DNA of 18,554 nucleotides from Leptolyngbya sp. SIO4C5 (lineage in GTDB: Bacteria > Cyanobacteriota > Cyanobacteriia > Phormidesmidales > Phormidesmidaceae). Position 1 is the stretch's first letter; the number at the start of each line of letters is the position of its first letter. The stretch is taken from contig JAAHIC010000016.1 in NCBI GenBank assembly GCA_010671965.1, positions 1 to 18,554 on the forward strand, read 5' to 3'. A program made the translations under genes and the position numbers. The notes beneath the pieces are model-generated. The model searched no databases. It saw only the letters and a list, made by a program, of their open reading frames with translations, and had not been told where the DNA came from. This document shows positions 6,127-15,001 of this stretch, piece after piece.

Positions 6127-8424
6127 CTAAGCCGCTTCCTCCAGCAAGCGGCTTCCCCCCTGCTGATACGCCTCAAAGCTAAAGGCATCCACCTGAATCG
6201 CCTCGTTGCGAGCAAACTCCGCTTCGCACACCTGGTTTACCTCCGCTTCGCTGATTAGCCCCGCTTCATAAGCCAGCGTCAGCAGCTCATCAGCTTTAGC
6301 CGGGGGGAGCTGACCGGCCCGGCTAGCCGCTTTAATTTTTCTCACAATCGGAGCCGCCTGCTGCACCAAGGTAAAGGCCCGCTCTAGGCGACCCAGAGCC
6401 TGGTGCTCATCCTGAGGAATGTGGATACCGGCTGTGAGGCGATCGCGCGGTGTTCCTCCGGTTTGGACAAGCTGAGCTACCTGATGGCCAAGCTTGTCTG
6501 GGGGCAATGTGCCCATTGGGTTGAGGCGGTGCCAGCTCAGCACCGGGCCGCGCAGCAGCCAGCTCAGACCGGGCACGGACAGGTGACGGTAGATGCCGTC
6601 TAGGGCCTGCTGAATCTGGGCTAGCCCGTATTGCAGTGACCAGTGTACTAGCGGTAAATCTTCTGCCAGGGCACCTTCGGCTTCAAATCGCCAGAGGGTA
6701 GCACTGCTCAGATACAGCCAGGAGAGCACATCGGCAAAGCGGCCCGTGAGTTTTTCTTGCCGCTTGAGGGAACCGCCATAGGCAATTAGGGCTAAATCGG
6801 TCAGCAGCGCAAACGTGGCGGAAGCCCAGCTCAGTCGCCGGTAGTACCGAGCTGTGGAGCCAGATACGGGCGATCGCGCCCCCCAGCCCCGCGTTAGACT
6901 GAGCCAGCTCGCCCGCATAGCATTGCCAAAAATCGAACCCAAATGGGGCCAAAAGGCTCGGTCAAACGCAACTACATTCCGCTCGCTCAGGGCCTGAATT
7001 TCTCGGTAGACATAGGGATGGCAGCGAATCGCCCCCTGCCCAAAGATCATCAGCGTCCGAGTAAGAATATTAGCTCCCTCCACCGTGATGGCAATGGGAA
7101 TGGCCGTATAGACATTGGCCAGCAGATTACGCGGCCCCCGACAGATGCCGTTGCCGCCCAAAATATCCATGCCGTCATTGACGATTTGGCGGGCCAGTTC
7201 AGTGCTGTGGTACTTGGCGATCGCGGAAACCACAGCAGGCTGCTCGCCCCTGTCCACCGCGCCACAGGTATAGAGCCGGGCCGCATCCATCACATAGGTC
7301 AGTCCGGCAATCCGGGCCAGGGGTTCCTCCACCCCTTCAAATCGGCCAATAGACAAGCCAAACTGCTTACGCACCACGCTGTGATCGCCTGCCACCCGCG
7401 CCACCAGCTTCGACACTCCCGTACAGCTCGCCGGGAAGCTAATCCCCCGGCCCGCTGCTAAGGTCTGCATTAGCATCTTCCAGCCCTGCCCGGCCTGCTC
7501 CACGCCGCCGATGATCTGCTCTACGGGTAGCACCACGTCATGACCTTCGGTGGGTGAGTTGTAGAACGGTACCCCCATCGGGTCGTGGCGCTGATTAATC
7601 ACGACCCCCGGCGTGTCCGTGGGTACGAGAGCGCAGGTAATTCCCGGCTCCTTACCCTGGCCCAGCAAATTGTGCGGATCGCGCAGGCGGAAGGCAAGGC
7701 CCAGGAGAGTGGCGATCGCCCCCAGGGTGATATAGCGCTTCTTCCAGTTCAGCCGCAGGTAGAGCTGGCCATCCTCGCCCCGGAACACTTCCCCATGAGA
7801 AATCAGGCTAGCCGCATCCGATCCGGCATTGGGTTCCGTTAGGGCAAAACAGGGAATCTCCTCACCCCGCGCCAGTCGCGGCAGGTAGTGAGCTTTTTGC
7901 TCTGGCGTGCCGTAGCGCAGCAGCAGCTTTGCCGGGCCGAGAGAGTTGGCCACCCCCACTGTGGCCACGTGGGTAAACGAGCGGGAGGACAATCTCACCA
8001 TCACGGCGCTATAGGCCAGGTTAGAAAAGCCCAGTCCGCCATATTCCTGGGGAATCATCATGCCGAAAAAGCGTTCCTGCTTCAGGTAGTCCCACGCCTC
8101 CGGCGGCAGGTCTTTGCGCTGATAGATCTCCCAGTCCGTCGCCATCTGGCAGACCTTTTCTACCGGGCCATCGAGAAATGCCTGAATTTCTGGCGTCACC
8201 TGTGGATAGGGCTGGCGCAGTAAGCGCTGAAAATTCGGTTTACCCGTGAAGAATTCACCCTCGACCCAGACATTCCCCGCTTCGATCGCCGCTCGCTCTG
8301 TGTCGGAAATCTTAGGCAATAGCTTTAGCCGAGTAATTAGTTGAACAATAGGGGCTGTGATGAGGAGACGTCGCAGGAAGGGGATGAGGAGGATGAGGGA
8401 GATGGGGAGGATGAGGTAGGTCAT
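6127..8424 (-). CDS. fadE: Acyl-CoA dehydrogenase, E. coli FadE type
   Basis: A 765-residue FAD enzyme that introduces the trans-2 double bond into acyl-CoA, the first step of beta-oxidation. It follows the long FadE form (about 814 residues in E. coli). An N-terminal hydrophobic helix (1-30) is followed by EAGNVWVEGEFFTGKPNF, the segment ARGEEIPCFALTEPNAGSDA (about 185-204), and a C-terminal DUF1974-type region including RYYRRLSWASATFALLTDLA and LPLVHWSLQYGL. The catalytic base is Glu449 in AITVEGANILTRTLMIFGQG. The N-terminal helix is coded by a purine-rich repeat tract. There is no clear ribosome binding site. It is last of the fad series on this strand but is separated from fadA by an opposite-strand gene, so it may have its own promoter. 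Contains HIP1 sites, so not obviously a recent arrival. Confidence 0.95.
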   Translation of the reverse strand: MTYLILPISLILLIPFLRRLLITAPIVQLITRLKLLPKISDTERAAIEAGNVWVEGEFFTGKPNFQRLLRQPYPQVTPEIQAFLDGPVEKVCQMATDWEIYQRKDLPPEAWDYLKQERFFGMMIPQEYGGLGFSNLAYSAVMVRLSSRSFTHVATVGVANSLGPAKLLLRYGTPEQKAHYLPRLARGEEIPCFALTEPNAGSDAASLISHGEVFRGEDGQLYLRLNWKKRYITLGAIATLLGLAFRLRDPHNLLGQGKEPGITCALVPTDTPGVVINQRHDPMGVPFYNSPTEGHDVVLPVEQIIGGVEQAGQGWKMLMQTLAAGRGISFPASCTGVSKLVARVAGDHSVVRKQFGLSIGRFEGVEEPLARIAGLTYVMDAARLYTCGAVDRGEQPAVVSAIAKYHSTELARQIVNDGMDILGGNGICRGPRNLLANVYTAIPIAITVEGANILTRTLMIFGQGAIRCHPYVYREIQALSERNVVAFDRAFWPHLGSIFGNAMRASWLSLTRGWGARSPVSGSTARYYRRLSWASATFALLTDLALIAYGGSLKRQEKLTGRFADVLSWLYLSSATLWRFEAEGALAEDLPLVHWSLQYGLAQIQQALDGIYRHLSVPGLSWLLRGPVLSWHRLNPMGTLPPDKLGHQVAQLVQTGGTPRDRLTAGIHIPQDEHQALGRLERAFTLVQQAAPIVRKIKAASRAGQLPPAKADELLTLAYEAGLISEAEVNQVCEAEFARNEAIQVDAFSFEAYQQGGSRLLEEAA
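6129..6154 (-). terminator. 9-bp hairpin overlapping the fadE stop codon
   Basis: AAGCCGCTT (6129-6137) and AAGCGGCTT (6146-6154) are perfect reverse complements separated by eight bases. The structure covers the last codons and the stop of fadE. On the minus strand it is followed by AGGGGGAT, not a T-run, so it could stabilise the 3' end or act as a poor terminator. Confidence 0.45.
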
Positions 8425-8560
8425 GGGTTTGGGTGGGTAAGCAGAGGTGTGGGCAAGATGGGAGGGTGGGGAAGTTGGAGGAGATGAGAAAGGTGGGGAG
8501 GATGTGAAGGGGAAAGGCAGAAATGGTGATGAGATGAAGAAGATGGGGAGAGTAGAGGGT
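8376..8560. repeat. Purine-rich repeat tract X between fadE and the S23-type gene
   Basis: An almost pure G/A strand (plus) made of imperfect units such as GGATGAGG, GGGAGATGGGGA and GGTGGGGAGGATG, with a short break near 8420-8455. It covers the first codons of fadE and all the space up to the opposite-strand gene. Related units occur at 8951-9065 and 12655-12745. Confidence 0.7.
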
Positions 8561-8950
8561 TTTGAAGCGAAGAGGGGGTTGGTTAAAAGCCACGAGGATC
8601 TGGTGATTTATCAGATGGCTTTTGATGCGGCGATGACTATCTTTGAGTTGACAAAGCGGTTTCCGGTAGAAGAAAGATATGCTTTGACTGATCAGATGCG
8701 GCGTTCATCTCGGTCGGTTTGTGCAAATCTAGCGGAAGCTTGGCGAAAGCGGCGATATCAGGCAGCCTTTATCGCTAAACTAAGCGACTGTGAGGCAGAA
8801 GCAGCTGAAACTCAGGTATGGCTCAAGTTCTCAGTCAAATGCCAATATTTAGAACGCACTCAAGCTCAAAAGCTATATGCAGCCTATAACCAGATACTCA
8901 GCGGCCTCGTCAAACTAATTAACAACTCCCAAACCTGGACAACCCTCTAA
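8534..8950 (+). CDS. Four-helix-bundle (S23 / 23S rRNA IVS type) protein
   Basis: A 138-residue protein from ATG 8534 (ATG 8543 is an equal choice; longer starts run into the repeat tract). The core HEDLVIYQMAFDAAMTIFEL, then FPVEERYALTDQMRRSSRSV, CANLAEAWRKRRY and KLSDCEAEAAETQVWL, is the signature of the four-helix-bundle family first found in intervening sequences of 23S rRNA genes. No rRNA is nearby, so this is a stand-alone copy, as is common in cyanobacteria and some other phyla. Function is unknown; homologues form pentamers. It lies on the opposite strand between fadA and fadE and is flanked on both sides by the purine-rich repeats, which suggests an inserted cassette. Confidence 0.88.
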   Translation: MKKMGRVEGFEAKRGLVKSHEDLVIYQMAFDAAMTIFELTKRFPVEERYALTDQMRRSSRSVCANLAEAWRKRRYQAAFIAKLSDCEAEAAETQVWLKFSVKCQYLERTQAQKLYAAYNQILSGLVKLINNSQTWTTL

Positions 8951-9065
8951 TCCTTCCCTATCCCCCTCACCTTCCCCATCCCCCTCACCTCTTCATCTCC
9001 CTCACCTCTTCATCTCCCTCACCTCCCCCATCCCCCTCACCTCTTCATCTCCCTTACCTCCCCCA
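8951..9065. repeat. Pyrimidine-rich tandem repeat tract Y
   Basis: The whole gap between the S23-type gene and the end of fadA. The 17-bp unit CTCACCTCTTCATCTCC occurs exactly at 8984-9000, 9001-9017 and 9036-9052, with the 18-bp variant CTCACCTCCCCCATCCCC at 9018-9035. The minus strand is purine-rich and its unit closely matches that of tract Z. Confidence 0.85.
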
Positions 9066-10253
<1,188 letters not shown>

Positions 10254-10283
10254 TGGGGTGAGTTGACGGGAGAGGCGAGTGCC

Positions 10284-12632
10284 CTAATTTCTCAGCGGCT
10301 TCTTCGTCTTCAACATGTGCAAAATCCGCTCTTTGGTCTTAGGTTCGTCAACCAGGGGCAGGAAGTTGTCGCGCTCTAGGCGAAGTAGGTAGGCATCGTC
10401 TACCTGAGCTGGGATGGTGAGATCGCCGCCCGTGAGGACGTAGGCGAGACGATTCGCCAGGGCGCGATCGTAGTCGCTGATATAGCCGCCCTGGTGCATG
10501 ACGTAGGCCATGTGGTCTAAAACGGCGCGGGCGGGCTGACCTAGAACCGGTATTGGATTTTGTGGGAGGGATGCATAGCCCAGGGCGTCTAGGCAAAGCA
10601 CTTCCTGCTTGGCGACATAGAGACGGCGATCGCCATTAATCACCACTTTGGCGGTAGGCAGCAGAAAGCCCAGCTCTTTCGCTTCATAGGCGCTATTGGC
10701 GACCTTAGCCATGCCAATGGTTTCAAATACCTGCTTCAGCCAAGGGAGGATATCGCTAGGGCGATCGCTAATCGCCTGATTCGCCGCCCACCGCGCCAGC
10801 CGCATCAGGCCGCCGCCAGCCGGAATCAGTCCGACCCCCAGTTCCACCAGGCCGATATAGGTTTCGGCATCGGCCACCACATGGGGACAGGCCATTGCCA
10901 GCTCGCAGCCCCCGCCGAGGACGCGGCCCTGAATCGCGGCCACAATCGGCTTATGGAAATAGTGAATTCGCTGCACCAGGGTTTGAAACTTTTCTAGCAG
11001 CGCCGCGATGCCGCTATGGTGGCGGTTGAAGGGATTGAGGTTTTCCCACTGGGCAATTTTGCCGACTTCAGCCAGGTTGATGCCGACGCAGAAGTTGGCC
11101 CCTTCGTTGCCAATCACCAGGCCGCGCAGGTCGTCGCGGGTTTCCAGCAGGTGCAAGACTTCCTCTAGGCCATCAATCACTTTAGAGCTGAGGGTATTGG
11201 CCTTAGAGCGAAATTCATACAGAGCAACGCCGTCCCCTAAATCCAGCAGCACCGCTTCCGGATTGCGCCAGAGGATGGGATAGCCGTCATTGAGATGAAT
11301 TTCATCAGTCGGAATTTCTAGAGAAACATACTGCTCGCCGGGAATATAGACGCTGCGATCGCGGTAGAAGCCAGCGGTGCTCACCTCCTGCATTTGCTCC
11401 AGCCAGGTGGGTATTGCATAGCCCGCCTCTTGCAAATCGCTCAGCACTGTTTCAAAGCCCAGCACATCCCAAATTTCAAACGGTCCCAGCTCCCAGCCAA
11501 AGCCCCAGCGCAGTGCCCGGTCAATTTCTGCCGGACTGTCGGCAATTTCAGGAATGCGGTTGGCGCTGTAGGCCAGGGTTGCCAGCGTCATCTTCCGGAA
11601 AAAGTCGCCCGCTCGCCCGCGATCGCCATACAGCTTCTGCAGTCGCTCGGCCAGCGGCAGCTTTTTCAGCCTGTCCAAGTTGCCGAGATCCAGCGGTTTA
11701 GCAGGCTCATAGGTAAAAGTTTGGGGATTGAGCGAGCGAATTTCGCCGTCTACTTTTTTGTAGAACCCTTGGCCCGACTTCGCTCCCAGCGTTCCCGTTT
11801 CCACCAGCTTGCGCATGAGCGGCGGCGCTTGGAACAGAGCTTGCTGTTCGTCATGGGGAATGGCCGGATAGAGATTGTCTGCCACATACAGCAGCGTGTC
11901 TAAGCCCACCAGGTCCGCCGTGCGGAAAATGCCTGACTTGGGCCGTCCCACTAGGGTGCCAGAGAGGGTATCAATTTCCTCAATTGTGTAGCCCTGTTCG
12001 GTGAATGCCTTCAGCCCCAGCAGGGTCACAAAAATGCCGATGCGGTTGGCAATGAAGTTGGGCGTATCCTTGGCAATCACAATCCCCTTGCCCAACTGCA
12101 TCCGGCCAAACTGCTGCATCCGGGCCAGTACCTGCGGATCAGTCTCAGCGGTGGGGATGAGTTCTAGCAGCTTCAGGTAGCGGGGCGGATTGAAGAAATG
12201 GGTACCTAAAAAGCGCTGGCGGAAAGATTTAGAACGTCCCTGGGCGATCGCCTGAATCGACAGACCGCTGGTGTTACTAGAAATCACCGCGTCTAGGCGC
12301 ACCGTTTTTTCCACCCGCGCCATCAGCTCATGCTTAACAGCCAGGTTTTCAATCACCGCCTCAATCACCCAGTCCACATCGGCCAGGCGATCAAAATGGT
12401 CTTCATAGTTGCCCAGGATGACTCGCTCTGCCGTTTTAGAGGTGTAGAAAATCGGCGGCGACTGCTTCAGCGCCTTCTTAAACGCACCCTCCACTAGGCC
12501 GTTGCGATCGCCCGTCTTGGCGGGCAGATCCAGCAGATGTACCGTCAGTCCAGCATTCGCCAGATGAGCCGCAATCTGCGTACCCATAACGCCAGCACCG
12601 AGGACAGCGGCTGTTCGGAATGGTTTGAACAT
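10284..12632 (-). CDS. fadN: 3-hydroxyacyl-CoA dehydrogenase / enoyl-CoA hydratase, FadN type
   Basis: A 782-residue bifunctional enzyme for the middle two steps of beta-oxidation. Domains run dehydrogenase first, hydratase last, the order of Bacillus FadN and the reverse of E. coli FadB. The NAD-binding loop is LGAGVMGTQ (11-19), the dehydrogenase pair is His145 (THFFNPPRY) and Glu157, and a second 3HCDH domain follows (about 185-400). The crotonase domain covers about 460-680, with two catalytic glutamates 20 residues apart: Glu577 (GGGCELAMACP) and Glu597 (LVELGVGLIPAGGG). The ATG at 12632 is preceded by AAAGGAA, a good ribosome binding site. It is directly upstream of fadA (30 bp gap) and downstream of the fadD-like gene across a 245-bp gap with tract Z. 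Confidence 0.94.
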   Translation of the reverse strand: MFKPFRTAAVLGAGVMGTQIAAHLANAGLTVHLLDLPAKTGDRNGLVEGAFKKALKQSPPIFYTSKTAERVILGNYEDHFDRLADVDWVIEAVIENLAVKHELMARVEKTVRLDAVISSNTSGLSIQAIAQGRSKSFRQRFLGTHFFNPPRYLKLLELIPTAETDPQVLARMQQFGRMQLGKGIVIAKDTPNFIANRIGIFVTLLGLKAFTEQGYTIEEIDTLSGTLVGRPKSGIFRTADLVGLDTLLYVADNLYPAIPHDEQQALFQAPPLMRKLVETGTLGAKSGQGFYKKVDGEIRSLNPQTFTYEPAKPLDLGNLDRLKKLPLAERLQKLYGDRGRAGDFFRKMTLATLAYSANRIPEIADSPAEIDRALRWGFGWELGPFEIWDVLGFETVLSDLQEAGYAIPTWLEQMQEVSTAGFYRDRSVYIPGEQYVSLEIPTDEIHLNDGYPILWRNPEAVLLDLGDGVALYEFRSKANTLSSKVIDGLEEVLHLLETRDDLRGLVIGNEGANFCVGINLAEVGKIAQWENLNPFNRHHSGIAALLEKFQTLVQRIHYFHKPIVAAIQGRVLGGGCELAMACPHVVADAETYIGLVELGVGLIPAGGGLMRLARWAANQAISDRPSDILPWLKQVFETIGMAKVANSAYEAKELGFLLPTAKVVINGDRRLYVAKQEVLCLDALGYASLPQNPIPVLGQPARAVLDHMAYVMHQGGYISDYDRALANRLAYVLTGGDLTIPAQVDDAYLLRLERDNFLPLVDEPKTKERILHMLKTKKPLRN

Positions 12633-12654
12633 GGTGAGTTCCTTTGGTAGAGAG

Positions 12655-12745
12655 TAGGGAGGACGGGGGCGCGGAGATGCAGGGAGAGAGGAGGTGAGGG
12701 AGATGGAGAAGGTAGGGGAGATGGAGAAGGTAGGGGAGAGGGGAA
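12655..12745. repeat. Purine-rich tandem repeat tract Z upstream of fadN
   Basis: Units of 18 bp on the plus strand: GGTGAGGGAGATGGAGAA (12693-12710), GGTAGGGGAGATGGAGAA (12711-12728) and a shorter GGTAGGGGAGAGGGGAA (12729-12745), with looser purine-rich sequence before. It sits just upstream of the fadN ribosome binding site. Confidence 0.85.
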
Positions 12746-12827
12746 CAAGCGATAATCAAAATTGCGAATCCGTAGAGGTTGGTTTAGCTAATCACCCTGC
12801 ACAAGAAATAAGAAATTATCTACAAAA

Positions 12828-12861
12828 CCTGCCCCAACGGCCGATACCTGCCCCAACGGCC
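12828..12861. repeat. 15-bp direct repeat in the fadD-fadN gap
   Basis: CCTGCCCCAACGGCC occurs at 12828-12842 and again at 12847-12861, a 19-bp period. Noncoding on both strands; it lies just past the end of the fadD-like gene. Confidence 0.8.
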
Positions 12862-12877
12862 CCAGCTCCTAGCGCCA

Positions 12878-14923
12878 TCAGTAATGCGTTAACGACTGAG
12901 CATATGCTGGACACGTTGCCGCCGGCACGATGGCGCACCCCTGCAAAACCTCCCCATCTCCGCCTCCCCGCGTTTCTGCCTCTCCATACATCTCCTCAAC
13001 CACCCCCACAAAGGCCCGCAGCACCGCCACCCGATCCACACTGCCGTCCGCCTGCAGCAACCCGTTCTCCACCGTCAGCACCGCATTGACCAAAGCAAAC
13101 TTACGCACTGTAGACCAGTAGGGTAGGTGGCAGTTAGCCGCATCAATCAGAGTTTGATAGCGAGCCGTAATGCAGGGGTGCTGTAGAAGAGAGTCGCTTT
13201 GTAAGGGCAGCGCCATCGCCTCTGCTTCCTGGTGCAGCGCCGTCAGATTGGGAAAAATCAACATGCTGCAAAACTTGCGGTTCGCGCCGACAGCGATCGC
13301 ATAGTCTACTAAAGGCAATCGCCCTAACTCTTGCTCCAGCGGTAAGGACGAGACATATTTTCCGGTTGACAGTTTGAACAGCGGCTTTTTGACGCCGATG
13401 ATTTTCAGAAAGCCATCCGGCGTGATTTCGCCTAGGTCGCCCGTGTGGAACCAGCCGTGTTTAAGAACTTGCCGGGTCGCAACCGGATCGCGGTAGTAGC
13501 CCTGCATCACAAAAGGCGATCGCACTAGAATTTCACTGTCTTCAGCAATACCAATCTCAACCCCGGCAATCGGTACGCCCACGGTGCCCGCCCGGTTATA
13601 TTGGCCCCGGTTATAGCAGAGGACAGCGCTGGTTTCTGTCAGGCCGTAGCCCTGCAAGACAGGGATGCCTGCGGCAGAAAAAACGTTGGCAAGCTCAGCT
13701 TTGAGGGCAGCGCCGCCGCTGACCAAAGCCTTGAGGCGATTGCCAAAAGCAGCTCGCCATTTGGCAAACACGAGGCGATCGGCTAGCTTCAGCTGCAGGG
13801 CGTAGAGCCTAGAAGGGGCTTTGCCAATCTCGTAGCGCTGGGCTAGCTTCAGCGCCCAGGTAAAGACGGCCCGATCGAAATTGCCAAGGCGCTGAGCGCG
13901 ATCGCAGATGCGCTCGTATACCTTTTCAATTAGGCGCGGCACCGTAATCATGAAGGTGGGCTGGAGAGTGCGCAGGTGCTTGACTACGTGGTTGGGGTTA
14001 GAAAAATAGATGCTGTGCCCGTAGGCTAGATGCCCATAGAGAAAGACCCGCGCGAAGATGTGAGTCAGCGGCAGAAAAATTAGGGCGACTTCTTCAGGGC
14101 CGTGGCCTAAGTTGGGATAGCTGCTGAAGGCGGCAATGACGTCGGCGGCGATGCTTTCGTGGGTCAGCATGACCCCTTTGGGGCGGTGGCTATCGCTGGC
14201 GATATAGAGAATCGTAGCCAGGTCGGTAGGGGCGATCGCGGCTTTGAGTTGGGCAATGCGCTCTGGGGACCAGTTGGCTTGTCCTTGCGATCGCACCTGT
14301 TCGAGCGCCAATAACTGCACTGTCGGTGGCAGGGCTGCTAGCCCTGGGTGTATGGGCGGTTCATGTAGGAATTGAGGGTACTGCAAACATTCTTCCGGGG
14401 GGGGCGAGGGTTGCCCTGGGGCCAAGCCCTCAACCGCGACAGTGGCTGAAAGGGTTGGCAGTCCAGCGGAGACGATGACTTGCTGCAGGGTGGGCACCTG
14501 ATCGAGATAGGCAGCGATCTGTTCTAAGAGATCTGGATTAGAAACGATCAGCGCCTGCACGGCAGCGTGACGCAGACTGTAAATGATGTTTTCGATGGTT
14601 TGGGTGAGGTCAATCGGCACATTGATCAATCCGGCCAGCAGACAGCCCATATCTGCTAGGCAAAAGTCCACATCGCTGTGCATAATCAGCGCCACGCGAT
14701 CGCCCTGCCGCAGGCCCAAACCCAGCAGGCCCAGACCTAATTCTTCCGCAGTCCTCCGAAAGGTCCGGTTGGATAGTGGTTGCCAGCGGCGATTTTGCCA
14801 ATGGTTGAAGGCAAGTTCATTAGGATAGCGATCGCAAGCTTGATCTAAAAGCACGGGTAAAGTTTGCTCTAGAACTAAGCTGCCGGCGTTAGGAGGTGCC
14901 CGATAGATAGTACAGGCGGTCAT
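12878..14923 (-). CDS. FadD-like AMP-binding protein with degenerate ATP motifs
   Basis: A 681-residue member of the acyl-CoA / acyl-ACP synthetase (adenylate-forming) family. Recognisable parts are LAGLINVPIDLTQT (about 97-109), PKGVMLTHES, LPLTHIFAR, the GYGLTETSAV motif (about 425-434), and FHTGDLGEITPDGFLKIIG (about 492-510), with Asp496 kept. However, the P-loop that normally reads YTSGTTGxPKGV is YIASDSHRPKGV (240-251), the GRKK arginine is Val511, and the position of the C-terminal catalytic lysine after TVENGLL is occupied by a serine. So normal ATP-dependent activation is doubtful. The other family features and length are intact and the frame is open, so it is not a simple pseudogene. 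The C-terminal tail runs into purine-rich sequence. It heads the fad series, so acyl-CoA supply or fatty-acid binding is the likely role. Confidence 0.85.
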   Translation of the reverse strand: MTACTIYRAPPNAGSLVLEQTLPVLLDQACDRYPNELAFNHWQNRRWQPLSNRTFRRTAEELGLGLLGLGLRQGDRVALIMHSDVDFCLADMGCLLAGLINVPIDLTQTIENIIYSLRHAAVQALIVSNPDLLEQIAAYLDQVPTLQQVIVSAGLPTLSATVAVEGLAPGQPSPPPEECLQYPQFLHEPPIHPGLAALPPTVQLLALEQVRSQGQANWSPERIAQLKAAIAPTDLATILYIASDSHRPKGVMLTHESIAADVIAAFSSYPNLGHGPEEVALIFLPLTHIFARVFLYGHLAYGHSIYFSNPNHVVKHLRTLQPTFMITVPRLIEKVYERICDRAQRLGNFDRAVFTWALKLAQRYEIGKAPSRLYALQLKLADRLVFAKWRAAFGNRLKALVSGGAALKAELANVFSAAGIPVLQGYGLTETSAVLCYNRGQYNRAGTVGVPIAGVEIGIAEDSEILVRSPFVMQGYYRDPVATRQVLKHGWFHTGDLGEITPDGFLKIIGVKKPLFKLSTGKYVSSLPLEQELGRLPLVDYAIAVGANRKFCSMLIFPNLTALHQEAEAMALPLQSDSLLQHPCITARYQTLIDAANCHLPYWSTVRKFALVNAVLTVENGLLQADGSVDRVAVLRAFVGVVEEMYGEAETRGGGDGEVLQGCAIVPAATCPAYAQSLTHY

Positions 14924-14931
14924 TGCTTTAG

Positions 14932-14950
14932 CAAGAGAGTTTAGCTCTTG
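14932..14950. promoter_or_regulatory. Palindrome in the 5' leader of the fadD-like gene
   Basis: CAAGAG-agtttag-CTCTTG, a perfect 6-7-6 inverted repeat, lies 8 bp upstream of the start codon of the first fad gene. It has the size of a repressor operator and could also form a hairpin over the ribosome binding region. No matching regulator is seen in the window. Confidence 0.35.
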
Positions 14951-14981
14951 ACGACTTCGATGAATGAGACGTTACACCCTT

Positions 14982-15001
14982 CAGGCCGAAGCCTGCTGTC
15001 A
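14982..15001 (-). promoter_or_regulatory. Possible fad promoter -35 with cUUCGg hairpin
   Basis: On the minus strand TTGACA (complement of 14996-15001) is a perfect -35 box. Just after it comes CAGGC-TTCG-GCCTG (complement of 14982-14995), a stem closed by the very stable C(UUCG)G tetraloop. A possible -10, TGTAAC, is 20 bp from the -35, longer than ideal. Confidence 0.25.

Noticed and set aside
6943..7461. 172-residue plus-strand reading frame inside fadE
   Set aside because: Antisense to a strongly conserved FadE region; no recognisable domain or start signal.
8312..8593. His/Pro/Leu-rich minus-strand reading frame over tract X
   Set aside because: Low-complexity translation of the repeat, overlapping the start of fadE in another frame.
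8951..9065. CRISPR-like array
   Set aside because: The 17-bp units are directly joined with no unique spacers and are low-complexity; no cas genes are present.
11394..11903. 169-residue plus-strand reading frame inside fadN
   Set aside because: Antisense to the dehydrogenase part of FadN, with no family resemblance; typical of GC-rich coding DNA.
12694..13089. Proline-rich plus-strand reading frame
   Set aside because: It is the antisense of the fadD-like C-terminus and of the purine repeats; composition reflects C-rich sequence, not a protein family.
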